Assembly: GCF_041429785.1 (NCBI RefSeq)
Contig: NZ_CP163423.1
Coordinates: 1,364,001-1,428,000, forward strand
From: Fretibacter rubidus
GTDB taxonomy: Bacteria; Pseudomonadota; Alphaproteobacteria; Caulobacterales; Maricaulaceae
Direction: 5' to 3'
Length of the DNA: 64,000 nt
Part shown: one piece after another, positions 18,007 through 27,487 of the stretch
Numbering within the stretch: position 1 is the first letter of the stretch
Layout of the letters: each line of letters starts with the position of its first letter
Notes under the pieces: model-generated
Databases searched by the model: none
Told to the model about the DNA's origin: nothing
The model's input: only the letters and a program-made list of their open reading frames with translations
Position numbers and translations under genes: made by a program

Positions 18007-19583
18007 CGCATCATCACCTCTGGCAGCCCCGTCGCAATCTGCGGCACGGCGATAACAAGTGCAATCACAACAAACTGTATCAGGATAAACGGTAACACCC
18101 CGCGGTAAATCGCTGGCGTTGTCACCTCTGGCGGGGCGACTCCGCGCAGGTAAAATAGCGCAAACCCAAAGGGCGGGGTTAGGAAACTGGTTTGTAAATT
18201 CAGCGCCATCAAAACTCCAAGCCATATGGGGTCCATCCCCATGCCGAGCAGCGGCGGCGCGACCAGCGGCACCACAACGAATGTAATTTCAATAAAGTCT
18301 AGGAAGAAGCCCAGCACAAACATCACAATCATCACCAGCGCCAAAGCGCCCCATTTGCCGCCGGGGGCCATAGACAGAAAATGCCCGACAAGTTCATCCC
18401 CACCAAAGCCGCGAAAGACGAGGCTGAACAGCGTCGCGCCGATAAGGATTGTGAAGACCATGGCGGTAATGTGCATCGTGGTGCGCGAGACATCCCCCAT
18501 AACCTTCTGCCGCACAAGCGGTAATGACGCACCTAATGCGCCCGCCACGGCCAAGGCGGATATAATCAAGGCCGCGGCCAAGCCTATGCGTTCGGTTGTT
18601 GTCCAGTCGCTTTGGCCAAGGCGCACGTCAATCCCGAACATATCAATGACGACCAAGGCTGCAATTCCCAGGGCGGCTGCTACGGCGCCGCGTCTGGCCC
18701 AACTTTGCGGAGTAAGGCGGTAAGCAGCGAGCAAAATAGCCCCCAAAGCGCCAAGTGCTGCGCCGCGTGTTGGTGTGGCGTAACCTGATAAAATAGAGCC
18801 TAGGACGGCGATAATTAGAAGGATTGGTGGCAACATGGCTTTGAGTGTGCGGCGGATAAAAATACTGACTTTGACATCATCTGGCCACGGCACAGCGGGG
18901 GCCGTTTCTGGTTTTAAGAACGCTGTGACGGCAATATAGACAGCGTATAAAAAGACGAGGATAAGTCCGGGGAGCAGCGCGCCAGCAAATAAATCACCAA
19001 CAGATATGACGCCTGTCCCGTCCAACCCATGCACGCGCTGTGCCTCTTGATAGGCATTAGACATTTGATCGCCGAGGATTACGAGAACAATTGAGGGCGG
19101 GATAATTTGCCCTAATGTGCCAGAGGCCGCAATCGCGCCAGAGGCCAGAGACGGCGCATAATTGCGCTTTAGCATCGTCGGTAGGGATAGCAGTCCCATG
19201 GTCACAACGGTTGCGCCAACTATACCTGTAGAGGCGGCAAGAAGCGCGCCGACCATAACAACAGATATACCCAACCCCCCACGAAGCGAGCCAAATAAAT
19301 CACCCATCGCTTCTAGCAAGTCTTCGGCGATGCGTGACTTTTCTAGCATCACCCCCATAAAGACAAACAACGGCACAGCCATAAGGATTTCGCGTGTGAT
19401 AAGGGGATATATCCGTCCCGGCAGTGCGGCTAAAAACGCAGCATCAAAAGTTCCCGTCGCAATGCCAATGGCCGCAAAAATCAGGCTGACCCCAGAGAGG
19501 GTGAACGCCACATTATAGCCCGCCATTAGACCTGCACAAGCACAGCCAAACATAAGGAGTGATAAGATTTCAGGGAGGCTCAT
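18003..19583 (-). CDS. TRAP transporter large permease (DctM)
   Basis: 526 aa, highly hydrophobic, 12 or more membrane segments. Typical DctM stretches: FVFMGVMLEKSRIAEDLLEAMG, TVVTMGLLSLPTML and GTLGQIIPPSIVLVILGD. It is longer than the usual ~430 aa because of a central insertion (about 260-350) containing several extra hydrophobic segments, as in the TakM subgroup. It moves a solute, probably an organic acid, with sodium across the inner membrane. Last gene of the dctPQM operon; the start overlaps dctQ by four bases. Confidence 0.92.
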   Translation of the reverse strand: MSLPEILSLLMFGCACAGLMAGYNVAFTLSGVSLIFAAIGIATGTFDAAFLAALPGRIYPLITREILMAVPLFVFMGVMLEKSRIAEDLLEAMGDLFGSLRGGLGISVVMVGALLAASTGIVGATVVTMGLLSLPTMLKRNYAPSLASGAIAASGTLGQIIPPSIVLVILGDQMSNAYQEAQRVHGLDGTGVISVGDLFAGALLPGLILVFLYAVYIAVTAFLKPETAPAVPWPDDVKVSIFIRRTLKAMLPPILLIIAVLGSILSGYATPTRGAALGALGAILLAAYRLTPQSWARRGAVAAALGIAALVVIDMFGIDVRLGQSDWTTTERIGLAAALIISALAVAGALGASLPLVRQKVMGDVSRTTMHITAMVFTILIGATLFSLVFRGFGGDELVGHFLSMAPGGKWGALALVMIVMFVLGFFLDFIEITFVVVPLVAPPLLGMGMDPIWLGVLMALNLQTSFLTPPFGFALFYLRGVAPPEVTTPAIYRGVLPFILIQFVVIALVIAVPQIATGLPEVMMR

Positions 19584-20290
19584 AGCCCAGCCTCTGAATG
19601 GGATATGCCTTCATGCGGCTCATCATCGGGCGCAAATAGTTTGGCAATGCCCGGCGGGCGTGTTGGGCGTGTGTCACCATTGAGGCACATGGCCGCGCGC
19701 AAGGCGATCGCTAGGGCTTGTGCAGTCATCATCAGCGCGAAAATCGGGATGAGTGTTTTCAGCAGGAAGACGCCTTTGATGCCGTCTGCCTCGTTCGAGC
19801 CTTCGAAAATACGCCAAGCAAAGTTCACAAAGCTTTGGCTGTCCCATAAAATAATCAGGCAAACGGGGGCGAGCAGAGCGTAAAATCCGATAAAATCGAC
19901 CCAAGCGCGCTTGTGCTGGCTCATAGTGTCATGGAACACATCGACGCGAACATGTTGCCCTGCAAGCAGCGTAGCGGCAGAGCCCAACATTATGACGCTG
20001 GCATGAAAATAGGTCGCGCTTTCAAATAGCTTTGTCCAAGACACGCCGAAAATTGACAGGGCAAACACGCCAAAGGCGACCGACAGAACAAGTAGCGGTA
20101 AGGCCCATTTAATGACCTCGCCGACACCATATGAGACATCATCAATGAGTTTTATAATGGCATCGCAGAAAGCCTTTAACCCGCGCAATCCCGGCACGAC
20201 GATATAGACGGCCGGTAGTAATAATAGGGGCAGAGCAGCCCAACCTATCCCCTTCAAGGCGCTAGCGGCAATATCGACAGCGGCGCTCAC
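19580..20290 (-). CDS. TRAP transporter small permease (DctQ)
   Basis: 236 aa with four main hydrophobic segments after a hydrophobic N-terminal region, and the typical DctQ stretch LLAGQHVRVDVFHDTMSQHKRAWVDF. The C terminus is a charged cytosolic tail. It lies between the binding-protein and DctM genes; the dctP stop is adjacent to its start. It scaffolds the large permease. Confidence 0.88.
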   Translation of the reverse strand: MSAAVDIAASALKGIGWAALPLLLLPAVYIVVPGLRGLKAFCDAIIKLIDDVSYGVGEVIKWALPLLVLSVAFGVFALSIFGVSWTKLFESATYFHASVIMLGSAATLLAGQHVRVDVFHDTMSQHKRAWVDFIGFYALLAPVCLIILWDSQSFVNFAWRIFEGSNEADGIKGVFLLKTLIPIFALMMTAQALAIALRAAMCLNGDTRPTRPPGIAKLFAPDDEPHEGISHSEAGL

Positions 20291-21439
20291 TTACCCGTCC
20301 ATTGCAATCTGGCGTGCTTTGATGAAGGCTCCGTCGCTAATCTCTGTCCAGCCGCGCATGGCATTGCGGGCCGTTCGGTAGCTTTCGTATATAGCGCGTG
20401 TGCTGGCATCTTCGCTGCCCATATCCGCCACAACATCTTCCGCAATTTGAAAAACGGTCTTTGTGATGTCGTCACTAAACACGCGCGGTGTCACGCCGTA
20501 GTCTGTCTTTAGCGTCTCTAGCGCGAGACCATTGCGGTAACTATATTCTCCAAGACTCCAGTGATTAGCATAGGCACAAGCATATTTAATCATGGCTTGA
20601 TCAGAAGCGGGCAGTGCGTTCCAGACATCCAGATTTGTTCCAATCGCCAATGACGCACCCGGTTCATGAAACCCTGGACCATAATAAAACGGGGCTTCGC
20701 GGTAAAATCCGAGGGCTATATCATTCCACGGCCCAACCCACTCTGTGGCGTCAATGGCACCAGATTGTAGGGATTGATAAATCTCCCCGCCCGCCAGTTG
20801 CACAGGAGAGCCGCCCAAACGGCGAATGACTTCGCCGCCAATTCCAGGGATACGCATTTTAAGGCCTTGGAAATCCTCTAGCGTATTCATTTCGCGCTTA
20901 TACCAGCCGCCCATTTGGTGACCTGTATTGCCCGCTTGGAACGGTTTGATGTTGAAGTTTTCAGATAGTTTATCCCATAACTGTTGACCGCCGCCGTGAT
21001 CAATCCAGCCCATGATTTCAGTTGCCGTCATACCGTTGGGCACGGTTGTAAAAAATGAGAACCCCTTGGATTTGCCTTGCCAGTAATATTCGGCCGAGTG
21101 ATACATATCGGCGGCACCGGTAGAGGTGGCGTCAAAGCATTCTAATGCACCAACAAGCTCGCCCGCCGCGAAGACTTTCACATCGAGCCGTCCGTCACTG
21201 AGATCGCGCAGAGCTTTGGCGAAATAATTGGCCATCTGCCCGAGACCCGGAAAATCTTTTGGCCAACTTGTCGCCATGCGAAACTCACGGCGGTTTTGGG
21301 AGAGGTTAGGCGCGGATAGATATGATCGTTTGGCGTTCGACTGGCTATTGGGTTTACCTTTGGACCCAACCACACCCAAAACGCCCGCCCCTGTTGCGAC
21401 GGCTGCTGCGGCGGTGATAATATCTCTACGCTTGACCAT
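20291..21439 (-). CDS. TRAP substrate-binding protein, TakP-like
   Basis: 382 aa. It begins with a Tat-like signal (VKRRDIITAAAAVATGAG). The mature part follows the DctP fold: FRMATSWPKDFPGL, GELVGALECFDATSTGAADMYHS, KMRIPGIGGEVIRRLGG and GAIDATEWVGPWND. This pattern is closest to the TakP/SmoM group, which binds alpha-keto acids or similar carboxylates through the conserved Arg in KMRIPG. The exact substrate is unknown. First gene of the operon, 38 bases after a good promoter on the minus strand. Confidence 0.9.
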   Translation of the reverse strand: MVKRRDIITAAAAVATGAGVLGVVGSKGKPNSQSNAKRSYLSAPNLSQNRREFRMATSWPKDFPGLGQMANYFAKALRDLSDGRLDVKVFAAGELVGALECFDATSTGAADMYHSAEYYWQGKSKGFSFFTTVPNGMTATEIMGWIDHGGGQQLWDKLSENFNIKPFQAGNTGHQMGGWYKREMNTLEDFQGLKMRIPGIGGEVIRRLGGSPVQLAGGEIYQSLQSGAIDATEWVGPWNDIALGFYREAPFYYGPGFHEPGASLAIGTNLDVWNALPASDQAMIKYACAYANHWSLGEYSYRNGLALETLKTDYGVTPRVFSDDITKTVFQIAEDVVADMGSEDASTRAIYESYRTARNAMRGWTEISDGAFIKARQIAMDG

Positions 21440-21476
21440 GGTGTCCCCGTGTAATCAGACTCACACTCTTGTCATG

Positions 21477-21504
21477 ACTATATCGTTGGGACAATCTGTA
21501 TCAA
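21477..21504 (-). promoter_or_regulatory. Sigma-70-like promoter of the TRAP operon
   Basis: On the minus strand TTGATA (21504-21499) and TATAGT (21482-21477) are separated by 16 bases, 38 bases before the dctP start codon. Both hexamers differ from consensus by one base. Confidence 0.55.
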
Positions 21505-21540
21505 GGGGGAATGAAATGAACAGGCTAGGTCATTGAGCAG

Positions 21541-21569
21541 CAAAAAACCGTCGCCGAAGCGACGGTTTA
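21541..21569 (-). terminator. Rho-independent terminator of the aceBA operon
   Basis: AAACCGTCGC (21545-21554) and GCGACGGTTT (21559-21568) form a perfect ten-pair stem with a CGAA/TTCG loop. On the minus strand it ends in six U residues. It lies about 100 bases after the aceA stop, beyond the repeat block. Confidence 0.9.
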
Positions 21570-21596
21570 GTATTGAGGGCGAAAACAACTGATTGA

Positions 21597-21692
21597 GCAG
21601 CATTTTCAAATTGGCTCCCCGAAAATCTGTTTAAGCAGCATTTTCAAATTGGTTCCCCGAAAATTTCCGCCTAGGCAGCATTTTCAAATTGG
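21597..21692 (-). repeat. Three direct copies of the aceA 3' end
   Basis: An 18-base core (GCAGCATTTTCAAATTGG on the plus strand) occurs at 21597-21614, 21635-21652 and 21675-21692, spaced 38 and 40 bases. The first two copies also share CCCCGAAAAT. Copy three is the true end of aceA and encodes QFENAA-stop. Copy two, read with the same register, repeats NQFENAA-stop, and copy one repeats SQFENAA. This looks like tandem duplication of the gene end. Confidence 0.9.
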
Positions 21693-23260
21693 TTCATGGT
21701 GTTATGCGCACCACCGGCCTTAAGCGCGCGGTCACCACCCGTCATTTCCTTAAATGTATCACCGAGGTTCGATCCGACTTCATGCTGGTGCTTCACCGCA
21801 GAGACATTTTGACGAATTTCTTCGCGCTGGATATTTTTAACATAGGCCAGCATTTTATCTTCGCCGTAATAGCCTTCTGACAGGTCATTCATAACCTTGG
21901 CCGTGCCGTGGAATGTCGGCAGTGTAATAAGGTTATGGAACACGCCGGCTTCGCGGGCAATATCGGTTTGGAACGCTTTCAGACGTGCGTCTGCTTCGAC
22001 ACCGAGCGCGTCTTCGTCATAGGCGGCCGACATAAGCTGGGTATTATCAGGATAGTCACCAGCGGTGATTTTACCAGACGCAATCCAGTCTTCGCGCACT
22101 TGCTTACGCAGGTTTAGCGTCCAGTTAAATGACGGGCTGTTATTATATGTCAGCTTGGCATGAGGCGCTTTTTCGCGAATGCGGCGCACCATGTTGGCGA
22201 TTTGCGCCACATTGGGTGTCGCTGTTTCAATCCAAAGCAGGTCGGCGCCGCCGTCATTCAGACTACTAATGCAATCTTCAATCACGCGCTCTTCGCCTGT
22301 GTTCTCTTGGAACTTATAAAGGCCATTGGGAAGACGAACGGGCTTGCGAAGCTCGCCATCCAGCTGGATAGCGATGTCGCCATTGGCGAGCTGGTTCAAA
22401 TCTGACACGGGGCTGGTTTCCAACCATTTCGTATATTCCGCTGCCATATCGCCCGCTTCGCGAGACACAGGGATTTTCTGTGTCAGGCCAGCACCGAGGC
22501 TGTCCGTACGGGCCACAATAACGCCGTCATCTACGCCGAGTTCTTCGAAAGCCATGCGCACAGCGCGGAGCTTTTCGATGAAATCTTCGCGGGGCACAGT
22601 GACTTTGCCGTCTTGGTGACCGCATTGTTTTGCATCCGACACTTGGTTTTCAATCTGGATGCAGCATGCGCCCGCCTTGATCATTTCCTTGGCCAGAAGA
22701 TAAGTCGCGTGGACATTACCAAAACCCGCATCGATATCTGCGATAATGGGGCGGACATAACTTTCAAAGCTGTCAATTTTGGCAAGCGTCGCGTCGCGGT
22801 CTTCTGTGGTCTTAAGCTCTGCGAAGAGATCGTTGAGGTCAACTTCGTCGGCTTGACGTAATGACACATAAATCTCTTGAATCAGGTCAACAACGGATGT
22901 TTTTTCGTGCATAGACTGGTCGGGCAGATGACCGAAACGGTTACGCAAACCCGCAACCATCCAACCAGAAAGATAGACATAGGCCTTATCCAGCGTGCCT
23001 TTTTGGCGTTTAATCGCGCGCATCATTTGCTGTGCATGAAAGCCAGACCAACAGCCCAGCGATTGGGTGAACTCACCAGTGTTCATATCGTAACGCGCCA
23101 TATCGGCCCGCATCACCGTGGCCATAGCCTTAGCAATGTCGAGATGGGTTGCGTAAGTGTTTTGCGTTTTAAGTTGGGCTAAGTCTTCCAATGGAATGCC
23201 TGCAGGCGCACCATTCGGGTATCGGGTCTGTAAAGCTGTGAGTGTTTGTGTGTAAGTCAT
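21671..23260 (-). CDS. aceA: Isocitrate lyase
   Basis: 529 aa, the long bacterial isocitrate lyase form. Active-site features: metal-binding Asp in PIIADIDAGFGN (Asp175/Asp177), catalytic Cys213 in KQCGHQDGK (the usual motif is KKCGH, so one Lys is Gln, as in the long subgroup), and substrate loop TYNNSPSFNW. It splits isocitrate into succinate and glyoxylate so cells can grow on acetate or fatty acids. It lies two bases after aceB in the same operon. The gene end has been duplicated downstream. Confidence 0.95.
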   Translation of the reverse strand: MTYTQTLTALQTRYPNGAPAGIPLEDLAQLKTQNTYATHLDIAKAMATVMRADMARYDMNTGEFTQSLGCWSGFHAQQMMRAIKRQKGTLDKAYVYLSGWMVAGLRNRFGHLPDQSMHEKTSVVDLIQEIYVSLRQADEVDLNDLFAELKTTEDRDATLAKIDSFESYVRPIIADIDAGFGNVHATYLLAKEMIKAGACCIQIENQVSDAKQCGHQDGKVTVPREDFIEKLRAVRMAFEELGVDDGVIVARTDSLGAGLTQKIPVSREAGDMAAEYTKWLETSPVSDLNQLANGDIAIQLDGELRKPVRLPNGLYKFQENTGEERVIEDCISSLNDGGADLLWIETATPNVAQIANMVRRIREKAPHAKLTYNNSPSFNWTLNLRKQVREDWIASGKITAGDYPDNTQLMSAAYDEDALGVEADARLKAFQTDIAREAGVFHNLITLPTFHGTAKVMNDLSEGYYGEDKMLAYVKNIQREEIRQNVSAVKHQHEVGSNLGDTFKEMTGGDRALKAGGAHNTMNQFENAA

Positions 23261-23262
23261 TG

Positions 23263-24903
23263 TTATGCCTCCAAAATAGCGTAAGCGGGGATGGTTAGAA
23301 AGTCAGGCAACACAGGAGCGGTTGCACTGTCGTTGAAAATTTGTGCGGCTTCAGGGAAACGCGCTGTCTTGAATGCCTCTTCGCCAAGCTCAGCCTGTAG
23401 TTTTGCGACTTCCTCGCCAAACAGACGCTTATAAAGTCGCTCTGAGAGTGTCTCTTCAAAGCCGCCGTCCATAGTGACCGACGCGCCGTGAGCAAGCCAT
23501 TGCCATATTTGCGCGCGGCTAATCTCAGCCGTGGCAGCGTCCTCCATAAGGTTATGGATGGGCACAGCGCCGCGACCGCAAAGCCATGCACTAATATAGC
23601 GGATACCGACTTCGATATTCGTGCGTACACCCGCCTCCGTAATCGTACCTGTATGGGGCGTTAACATGGCCTCGTCTGATATACGGGGCTGTTGTCGCTT
23701 GGCGTGTATTTGGTGCTTGCTGGGCATATGGGTATCAAAGACCGACATTGCGTCAGCCACCATGCCGGGATGGGCCACCCATGTACCGTCATGGCCGAGT
23801 TTGACTTCGCGCGTTTTATCGGCGCGTAGTTTGGCAAAGGCGCTGTCATTGGCGGCATCATCACCTTTCACAGGGATTTGGGCCGCCATCCCGCCCATCG
23901 CGTGGGCACGGCGTTTATGGCAAATAGCGATTAAGCGCGACGCATAGGCAGCGAGAAATCCTCGGTCCATGCCGACTTGACCGCGGTCAGGCAGAGTGAA
24001 CTGCTTATGATTGCGCAGGGTCTTGATATAGCTGAAGATGTAATCCCAGCGCCCACAGTTAAGCCCCGTAATATGGCGGCGCATAACATAGAGGATTTCT
24101 TCCATTTGAAAGGCGGCGGGCAGGGTCTCAATGAGGACTGTCGCCTTGATCGTACCATTAGGGATATCTAAGATCGCTTGCACGAAATTAAAGACATCAT
24201 TCCAGAGGCGGGCCTCTTGGTAGCTTTCAATCTTTGGCAGGTAGTAGAACGGCCCGCGCGCGCTATCGGCCAAGATTTTACCATTGTGGAAAATATGCAG
24301 GCCAAAATCGACGAGGCTGGCGGACATGGGCTTCCCGTCAACGGTGATATTGTTTTCCTCTAAGTGCCAGCCACGTGGACGCACGAGCATTGTGGCGGAG
24401 TCTTCATTCACGGCGTAGCTCTTGCCGCGCGCTTCATCCGTCAAATTCAAATCACCGCGAGCGTAATCGCGCATGTTAATCTGACCGTTCATCATATTCG
24501 CAAAAGTCGGGCTGCTCGCGTCCTCAAAATCGGCCATGAACATCTTCGCGCCAGAATTAAGGGCGTTGATCATCATTTTGCGGTCAACGGGTCCTGTGAT
24601 TTCTACGCGGCGATCTTGTAGGGCTGGGGGGCAAGGGTCGACTTCCCATACGGAATTGCGGATATGCGCGGTCTCTACAGGTTGTGTCGGCATTTCCCCG
24701 TCATCAAAGCGTTCTTGTTGCAAACGGCGGTTCTCTAGTAGTATGCGGCGCTGCGGGCCAAAGCGGCGTTCAAGATCAGCAAGAAACAACAGCGCATCGG
24801 GCGTAAGAACTTCGTCAAAACGCGGGCCTGTTTTGCCGACCACCTTGGCCAAAACCCGGTGGCGAGGGATGGGGGATTGTGTATTGGCGGCTTCGATTGT
24901 CAT
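23263..24903 (-). CDS. aceB: Malate synthase A
   Basis: 546 aa, the usual isoform-A length. Motifs: MFMADFEDASSPTFANMMNGQ, RPRGWHLEENNI, PKIESYQEARLWNDVF and the family signature GLNCGRWDYIFSYIKTL. It condenses glyoxylate with acetyl-CoA to malate, completing the glyoxylate shunt with AceA. It is first in the aceBA operon and faces an ScfR/RamB-type regulator. The leader contains a nine-base-arm inverted repeat. Confidence 0.96.
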   Translation of the reverse strand: MTIEAANTQSPIPRHRVLAKVVGKTGPRFDEVLTPDALLFLADLERRFGPQRRILLENRRLQQERFDDGEMPTQPVETAHIRNSVWEVDPCPPALQDRRVEITGPVDRKMMINALNSGAKMFMADFEDASSPTFANMMNGQINMRDYARGDLNLTDEARGKSYAVNEDSATMLVRPRGWHLEENNITVDGKPMSASLVDFGLHIFHNGKILADSARGPFYYLPKIESYQEARLWNDVFNFVQAILDIPNGTIKATVLIETLPAAFQMEEILYVMRRHITGLNCGRWDYIFSYIKTLRNHKQFTLPDRGQVGMDRGFLAAYASRLIAICHKRRAHAMGGMAAQIPVKGDDAANDSAFAKLRADKTREVKLGHDGTWVAHPGMVADAMSVFDTHMPSKHQIHAKRQQPRISDEAMLTPHTGTITEAGVRTNIEVGIRYISAWLCGRGAVPIHNLMEDAATAEISRAQIWQWLAHGASVTMDGGFEETLSERLYKRLFGEEVAKLQAELGEEAFKTARFPEAAQIFNDSATAPVLPDFLTIPAYAILEA

Positions 24904-24913
24904 GACAATATCC

Positions 24914-24941
24914 TGTGCTTGTGTATTAAGTTACAAGCACA
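24914..24941. promoter_or_regulatory. Inverted repeat immediately upstream of aceB
   Basis: TGTGCTTGT (24914-24922) and ACAAGCACA (24933-24941) are perfect nine-base arms around ten bases, ending ten bases before the aceB start. It may be an operator or a leader hairpin covering the ribosome-binding site. Confidence 0.5.
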
Positions 24942-24946
24942 CTGTA

Positions 24947-25044
24947 TTTACAAATGAAGCTGTGAGTCTATAAGTAATTGAAACTACTAGGTATTCTTGT
25001 TTTATTTGTAAAATTAATTGTGATTATTTTGTAAAAGTTGTAAA
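24947..25044. promoter_or_regulatory. TTTGTAAA boxes in the aceB/regulator divergent region
   Basis: TTTACAAA at 24947-24954 is the inverse of TTTGTAAA at 25005-25012 and 25028-25035; GTTGTAAA at 25037-25044 differs by one base. Such repeated boxes resemble the TTTGCAAA-type sites of RamB/ScfR regulators and lie between aceB and a gene of that family. Function is inferred. Confidence 0.5.
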
Positions 25045-25051
25045 CAAAGCT

Positions 25052-26485
25052 ATGGCAAAGTCAGACGAAAAATTATTAGTTGGCCCTAGGTTGCGGCGGT
25101 TCCGTACCTCTATGGGCATCACTCAGGCCCGCATGGCGAGTGATTTGGGTATATCGACCAGCTATCTGAACTTGATGGAGCGTAATCAGCGGGCTCTATC
25201 GGCCAAGGTCTTGCTGAAAATGGCCGAGATTTACGACTTTGACCTTGCGGGTTTTACGGGGGCGGGTGACGCGCATCTTGTCGCCGAAGTCTATGAGGCC
25301 ATGCGTGATCCCTTGTTTAAAGGAGCAAGTATTTCCAAATCAGAGGCCGAGGATATTGTCAGCAGCAGCCCTAATGCTGCGCGAGCCTTGTTAAAGCTAT
25401 ATAGTAATCACCGCGACCAAGCCCTGCGCGCATCCGAGGTTGGCGCCGATAGGGATAAGGTCGAATTACTCGAACAAACTGGTGAAGCGGTTGAGAGCGT
25501 GCGGCGTTTCATTCATGCAAACCGCAATCATTTTGACGCGCTTAACCGCGCCGCTGAAAAACTGGCTGGTGAAATTGGGTTTAACAAAGCCTTTGTTGTC
25601 TCGGCCCTGACTGATCGCTTGCGCGATAAGCACGGCCTGTCGGTGCGGATTGTGCCGATTGATATCATGCCGCAAATGCTGCGCTATTTTGACCGTCATT
25701 CAAAACGTATAAACCTGTCTGAATTGCTCCCGCAATCGGGGCGGCGCTTTCAGCTGGCCTTTCAAATCGGAATGCTGGAACATCGTGAGTTAATTGACGC
25801 GATTACGGCATCAGCGAACCTACCAGGGCGAGAGGCGGAGGGGCTATGCCGTACAAATCTGGCTAACTACTTTGCCGCTGCTGTGCTTATGCCATATGGG
25901 CGGTTCTTTAAGGAAGCCGAGCAGTGTAAATACGATATTGATTTACTGGCTCACCGGTTTGGGACAAGTTTTGAGCAAACGGCGCATAGGCTAACGACAT
26001 TGCAGCGCCCTGATGCGCGCGGTGTGCCGTTCTTCTTCATTCGTATTGATGTTGCGGGTAATGTATCAAAGCGGTTCAGCGCGGGACGGTTTCATTTTTC
26101 CAAATTTGGTGGGGCGTGCCCCCTTTGGAATATTCATGAGTGTTTCAGCACGCCCGGACAGACGTTAACCCAAGTCATTCAAATGCCAGACGAGACAACC
26201 TATTTTTCTATCGCGCGTATGGTCAGCCGTAGCAACGGGACCTTTAACGCGCCGTCGCAAAAATTTGCTATAGGCTTGGGATGTGACATTGCTTACGCGC
26301 CGCGCCTTATTTATGCTCAAGGCCGCGGCATTGATACATCTGCGCCGACGCCCATCGGCACAAATTGTTATCTCTGCGAACGGCAAAATTGTCGTCAACG
26401 GGCGCATGCACCGTTGAATAAAACGCTGAGTTTCGACCCGCGCGCACGCGGCGTATCGCTATTCACGTTTAAAGATGAGGATTAG
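25052..26485 (+). CDS. ScfR/RamB-type regulator of the glyoxylate shunt
   Basis: 477 aa. An XRE helix-turn-helix occupies residues about 10-65 (RRFRTSMGITQARMASDLGISTSYLNLMERNQRALS). The middle is an IrrE/ImmA-like region without an HExxH zinc motif (RRFQLAFQIGMLEHRELID). The C terminus carries the conserved cysteine cluster CYLCERQNCRQRAHAPL. This is the short-chain fatty acyl regulator family, which includes RamB and MccR-like proteins and senses acyl-CoA or related metabolites. It is divergent from aceB and shares a region with repeated TTTGTAAA boxes, so it probably controls aceBA. No clear ribosome-binding site is seen. Confidence 0.88.
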   Translation: MAKSDEKLLVGPRLRRFRTSMGITQARMASDLGISTSYLNLMERNQRALSAKVLLKMAEIYDFDLAGFTGAGDAHLVAEVYEAMRDPLFKGASISKSEAEDIVSSSPNAARALLKLYSNHRDQALRASEVGADRDKVELLEQTGEAVESVRRFIHANRNHFDALNRAAEKLAGEIGFNKAFVVSALTDRLRDKHGLSVRIVPIDIMPQMLRYFDRHSKRINLSELLPQSGRRFQLAFQIGMLEHRELIDAITASANLPGREAEGLCRTNLANYFAAAVLMPYGRFFKEAEQCKYDIDLLAHRFGTSFEQTAHRLTTLQRPDARGVPFFFIRIDVAGNVSKRFSAGRFHFSKFGGACPLWNIHECFSTPGQTLTQVIQMPDETTYFSIARMVSRSNGTFNAPSQKFAIGLGCDIAYAPRLIYAQGRGIDTSAPTPIGTNCYLCERQNCRQRAHAPLNKTLSFDPRARGVSLFTFKDED

Positions 26486-26620
26486 ATGTTATTTTCTTAA
26501 AGCCCCGTAATTGGGGCAATCTATAGCCTAAATATGGTGACTAACGGCAATATTTGCACAATAATTTGGCAAAATTTGTGTGATGTTACCACGGAAATAT
26601 AAGCTATAAGGTATCATTAT

Positions 26621-27487
26621 ATGGCCTCTAAAAATCGTTATGCCGATGCGCCAAAGAATGCTGATTACACGATTGATCAGCAATGGGAGAGCTATAGCGC
26701 AGCTGAACATGACCGTTGGGACCGTTTATTTCGTCGTCAACGCGAAATTCTACCTCAGCGCGCCTGTTCAGTTTTCCTTGATGCTATGGCGCGATTGGAG
26801 CTATCGGCGAGCGGGGTACCGGATATGGCGGAGCTCTCGGATAAGCTAGAGCTGCTAACGGGATGGCGGGTTGTTCCTGTGGCAGACCTTGTGCCTGACG
26901 ATGTGTTCTTTGATCACTTGGCTAATAAGCGCTTTCCGGCGGGGGCCTTTATTCGGCCGGAATCTGAATTTGATTATTTGGAAGAGCCCGACATCTTTCA
27001 CGATATTTTTGGACATGTTCCGCTGCTCGCTGACCCAACATTTAGTGCATTTATGCAGGCCTATGGTCAGGGCGGTCTGAAAGCCAAAGGGCAGGGGCAA
27101 TTGCATAATCTTGCGCGGCTTTATTGGTACACGGTTGAATTTGGTCTTATAAAAAGTCCAGATGGATTACGGATTTTTGGGGCGGGAATATTGTCATCAC
27201 CAAAAGAATCTGTCTTCTCACTTGATGATCCGTCACCTAATCGTATTGCCCTCGATCTTGAGCGCGTCATGCGCACCAAATATATCATCGATGATTTCCA
27301 GCAGAGCTATTTTGTAATCGACGATTTCCAGAGCTTACTTGATAGCTGCTACCAGAACTTTGAAGCGCTTTACGACTGTCTACGCGGTCAAAGCGATATT
27401 GACGCGCATGAGGTTGTTACGGGCGATGACGTGTTGCATCACGGCACGCATGACTATTTCAAGGCGAAAGGTTCGGTTGCGTCATAA
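26621..27487 (+). CDS. phhA: Phenylalanine 4-hydroxylase
   Basis: 288 aa monomeric bacterial type. The non-haem iron ligands are His127 and His132 (DIFHDIFGHVPLL) and Glu173 (YTVEFGL). GAGILSSPKESVFSLDD is also conserved. It hydroxylates phenylalanine to tyrosine using tetrahydropterin, the entry to tyrosine catabolism. No pterin carbinolamine dehydratase or homogentisate genes are beside it. The 3' end overlaps the converging flavoprotein gene by 34 bases. Confidence 0.95.
   Translation: MASKNRYADAPKNADYTIDQQWESYSAAEHDRWDRLFRRQREILPQRACSVFLDAMARLELSASGVPDMAELSDKLELLTGWRVVPVADLVPDDVFFDHLANKRFPAGAFIRPESEFDYLEEPDIFHDIFGHVPLLADPTFSAFMQAYGQGGLKAKGQGQLHNLARLYWYTVEFGLIKSPDGLRIFGAGILSSPKESVFSLDDPSPNRIALDLERVMRTKYIIDDFQQSYFVIDDFQSLLDSCYQNFEALYDCLRGQSDIDAHEVVTGDDVLHHGTHDYFKAKGSVAS

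Noticed and set aside
27454..27487. Overlap of phhA and the flavoprotein gene as a frameshift or misassembly
   Set aside because: Both proteins end at normal family lengths, so this is an ordinary convergent overlap.
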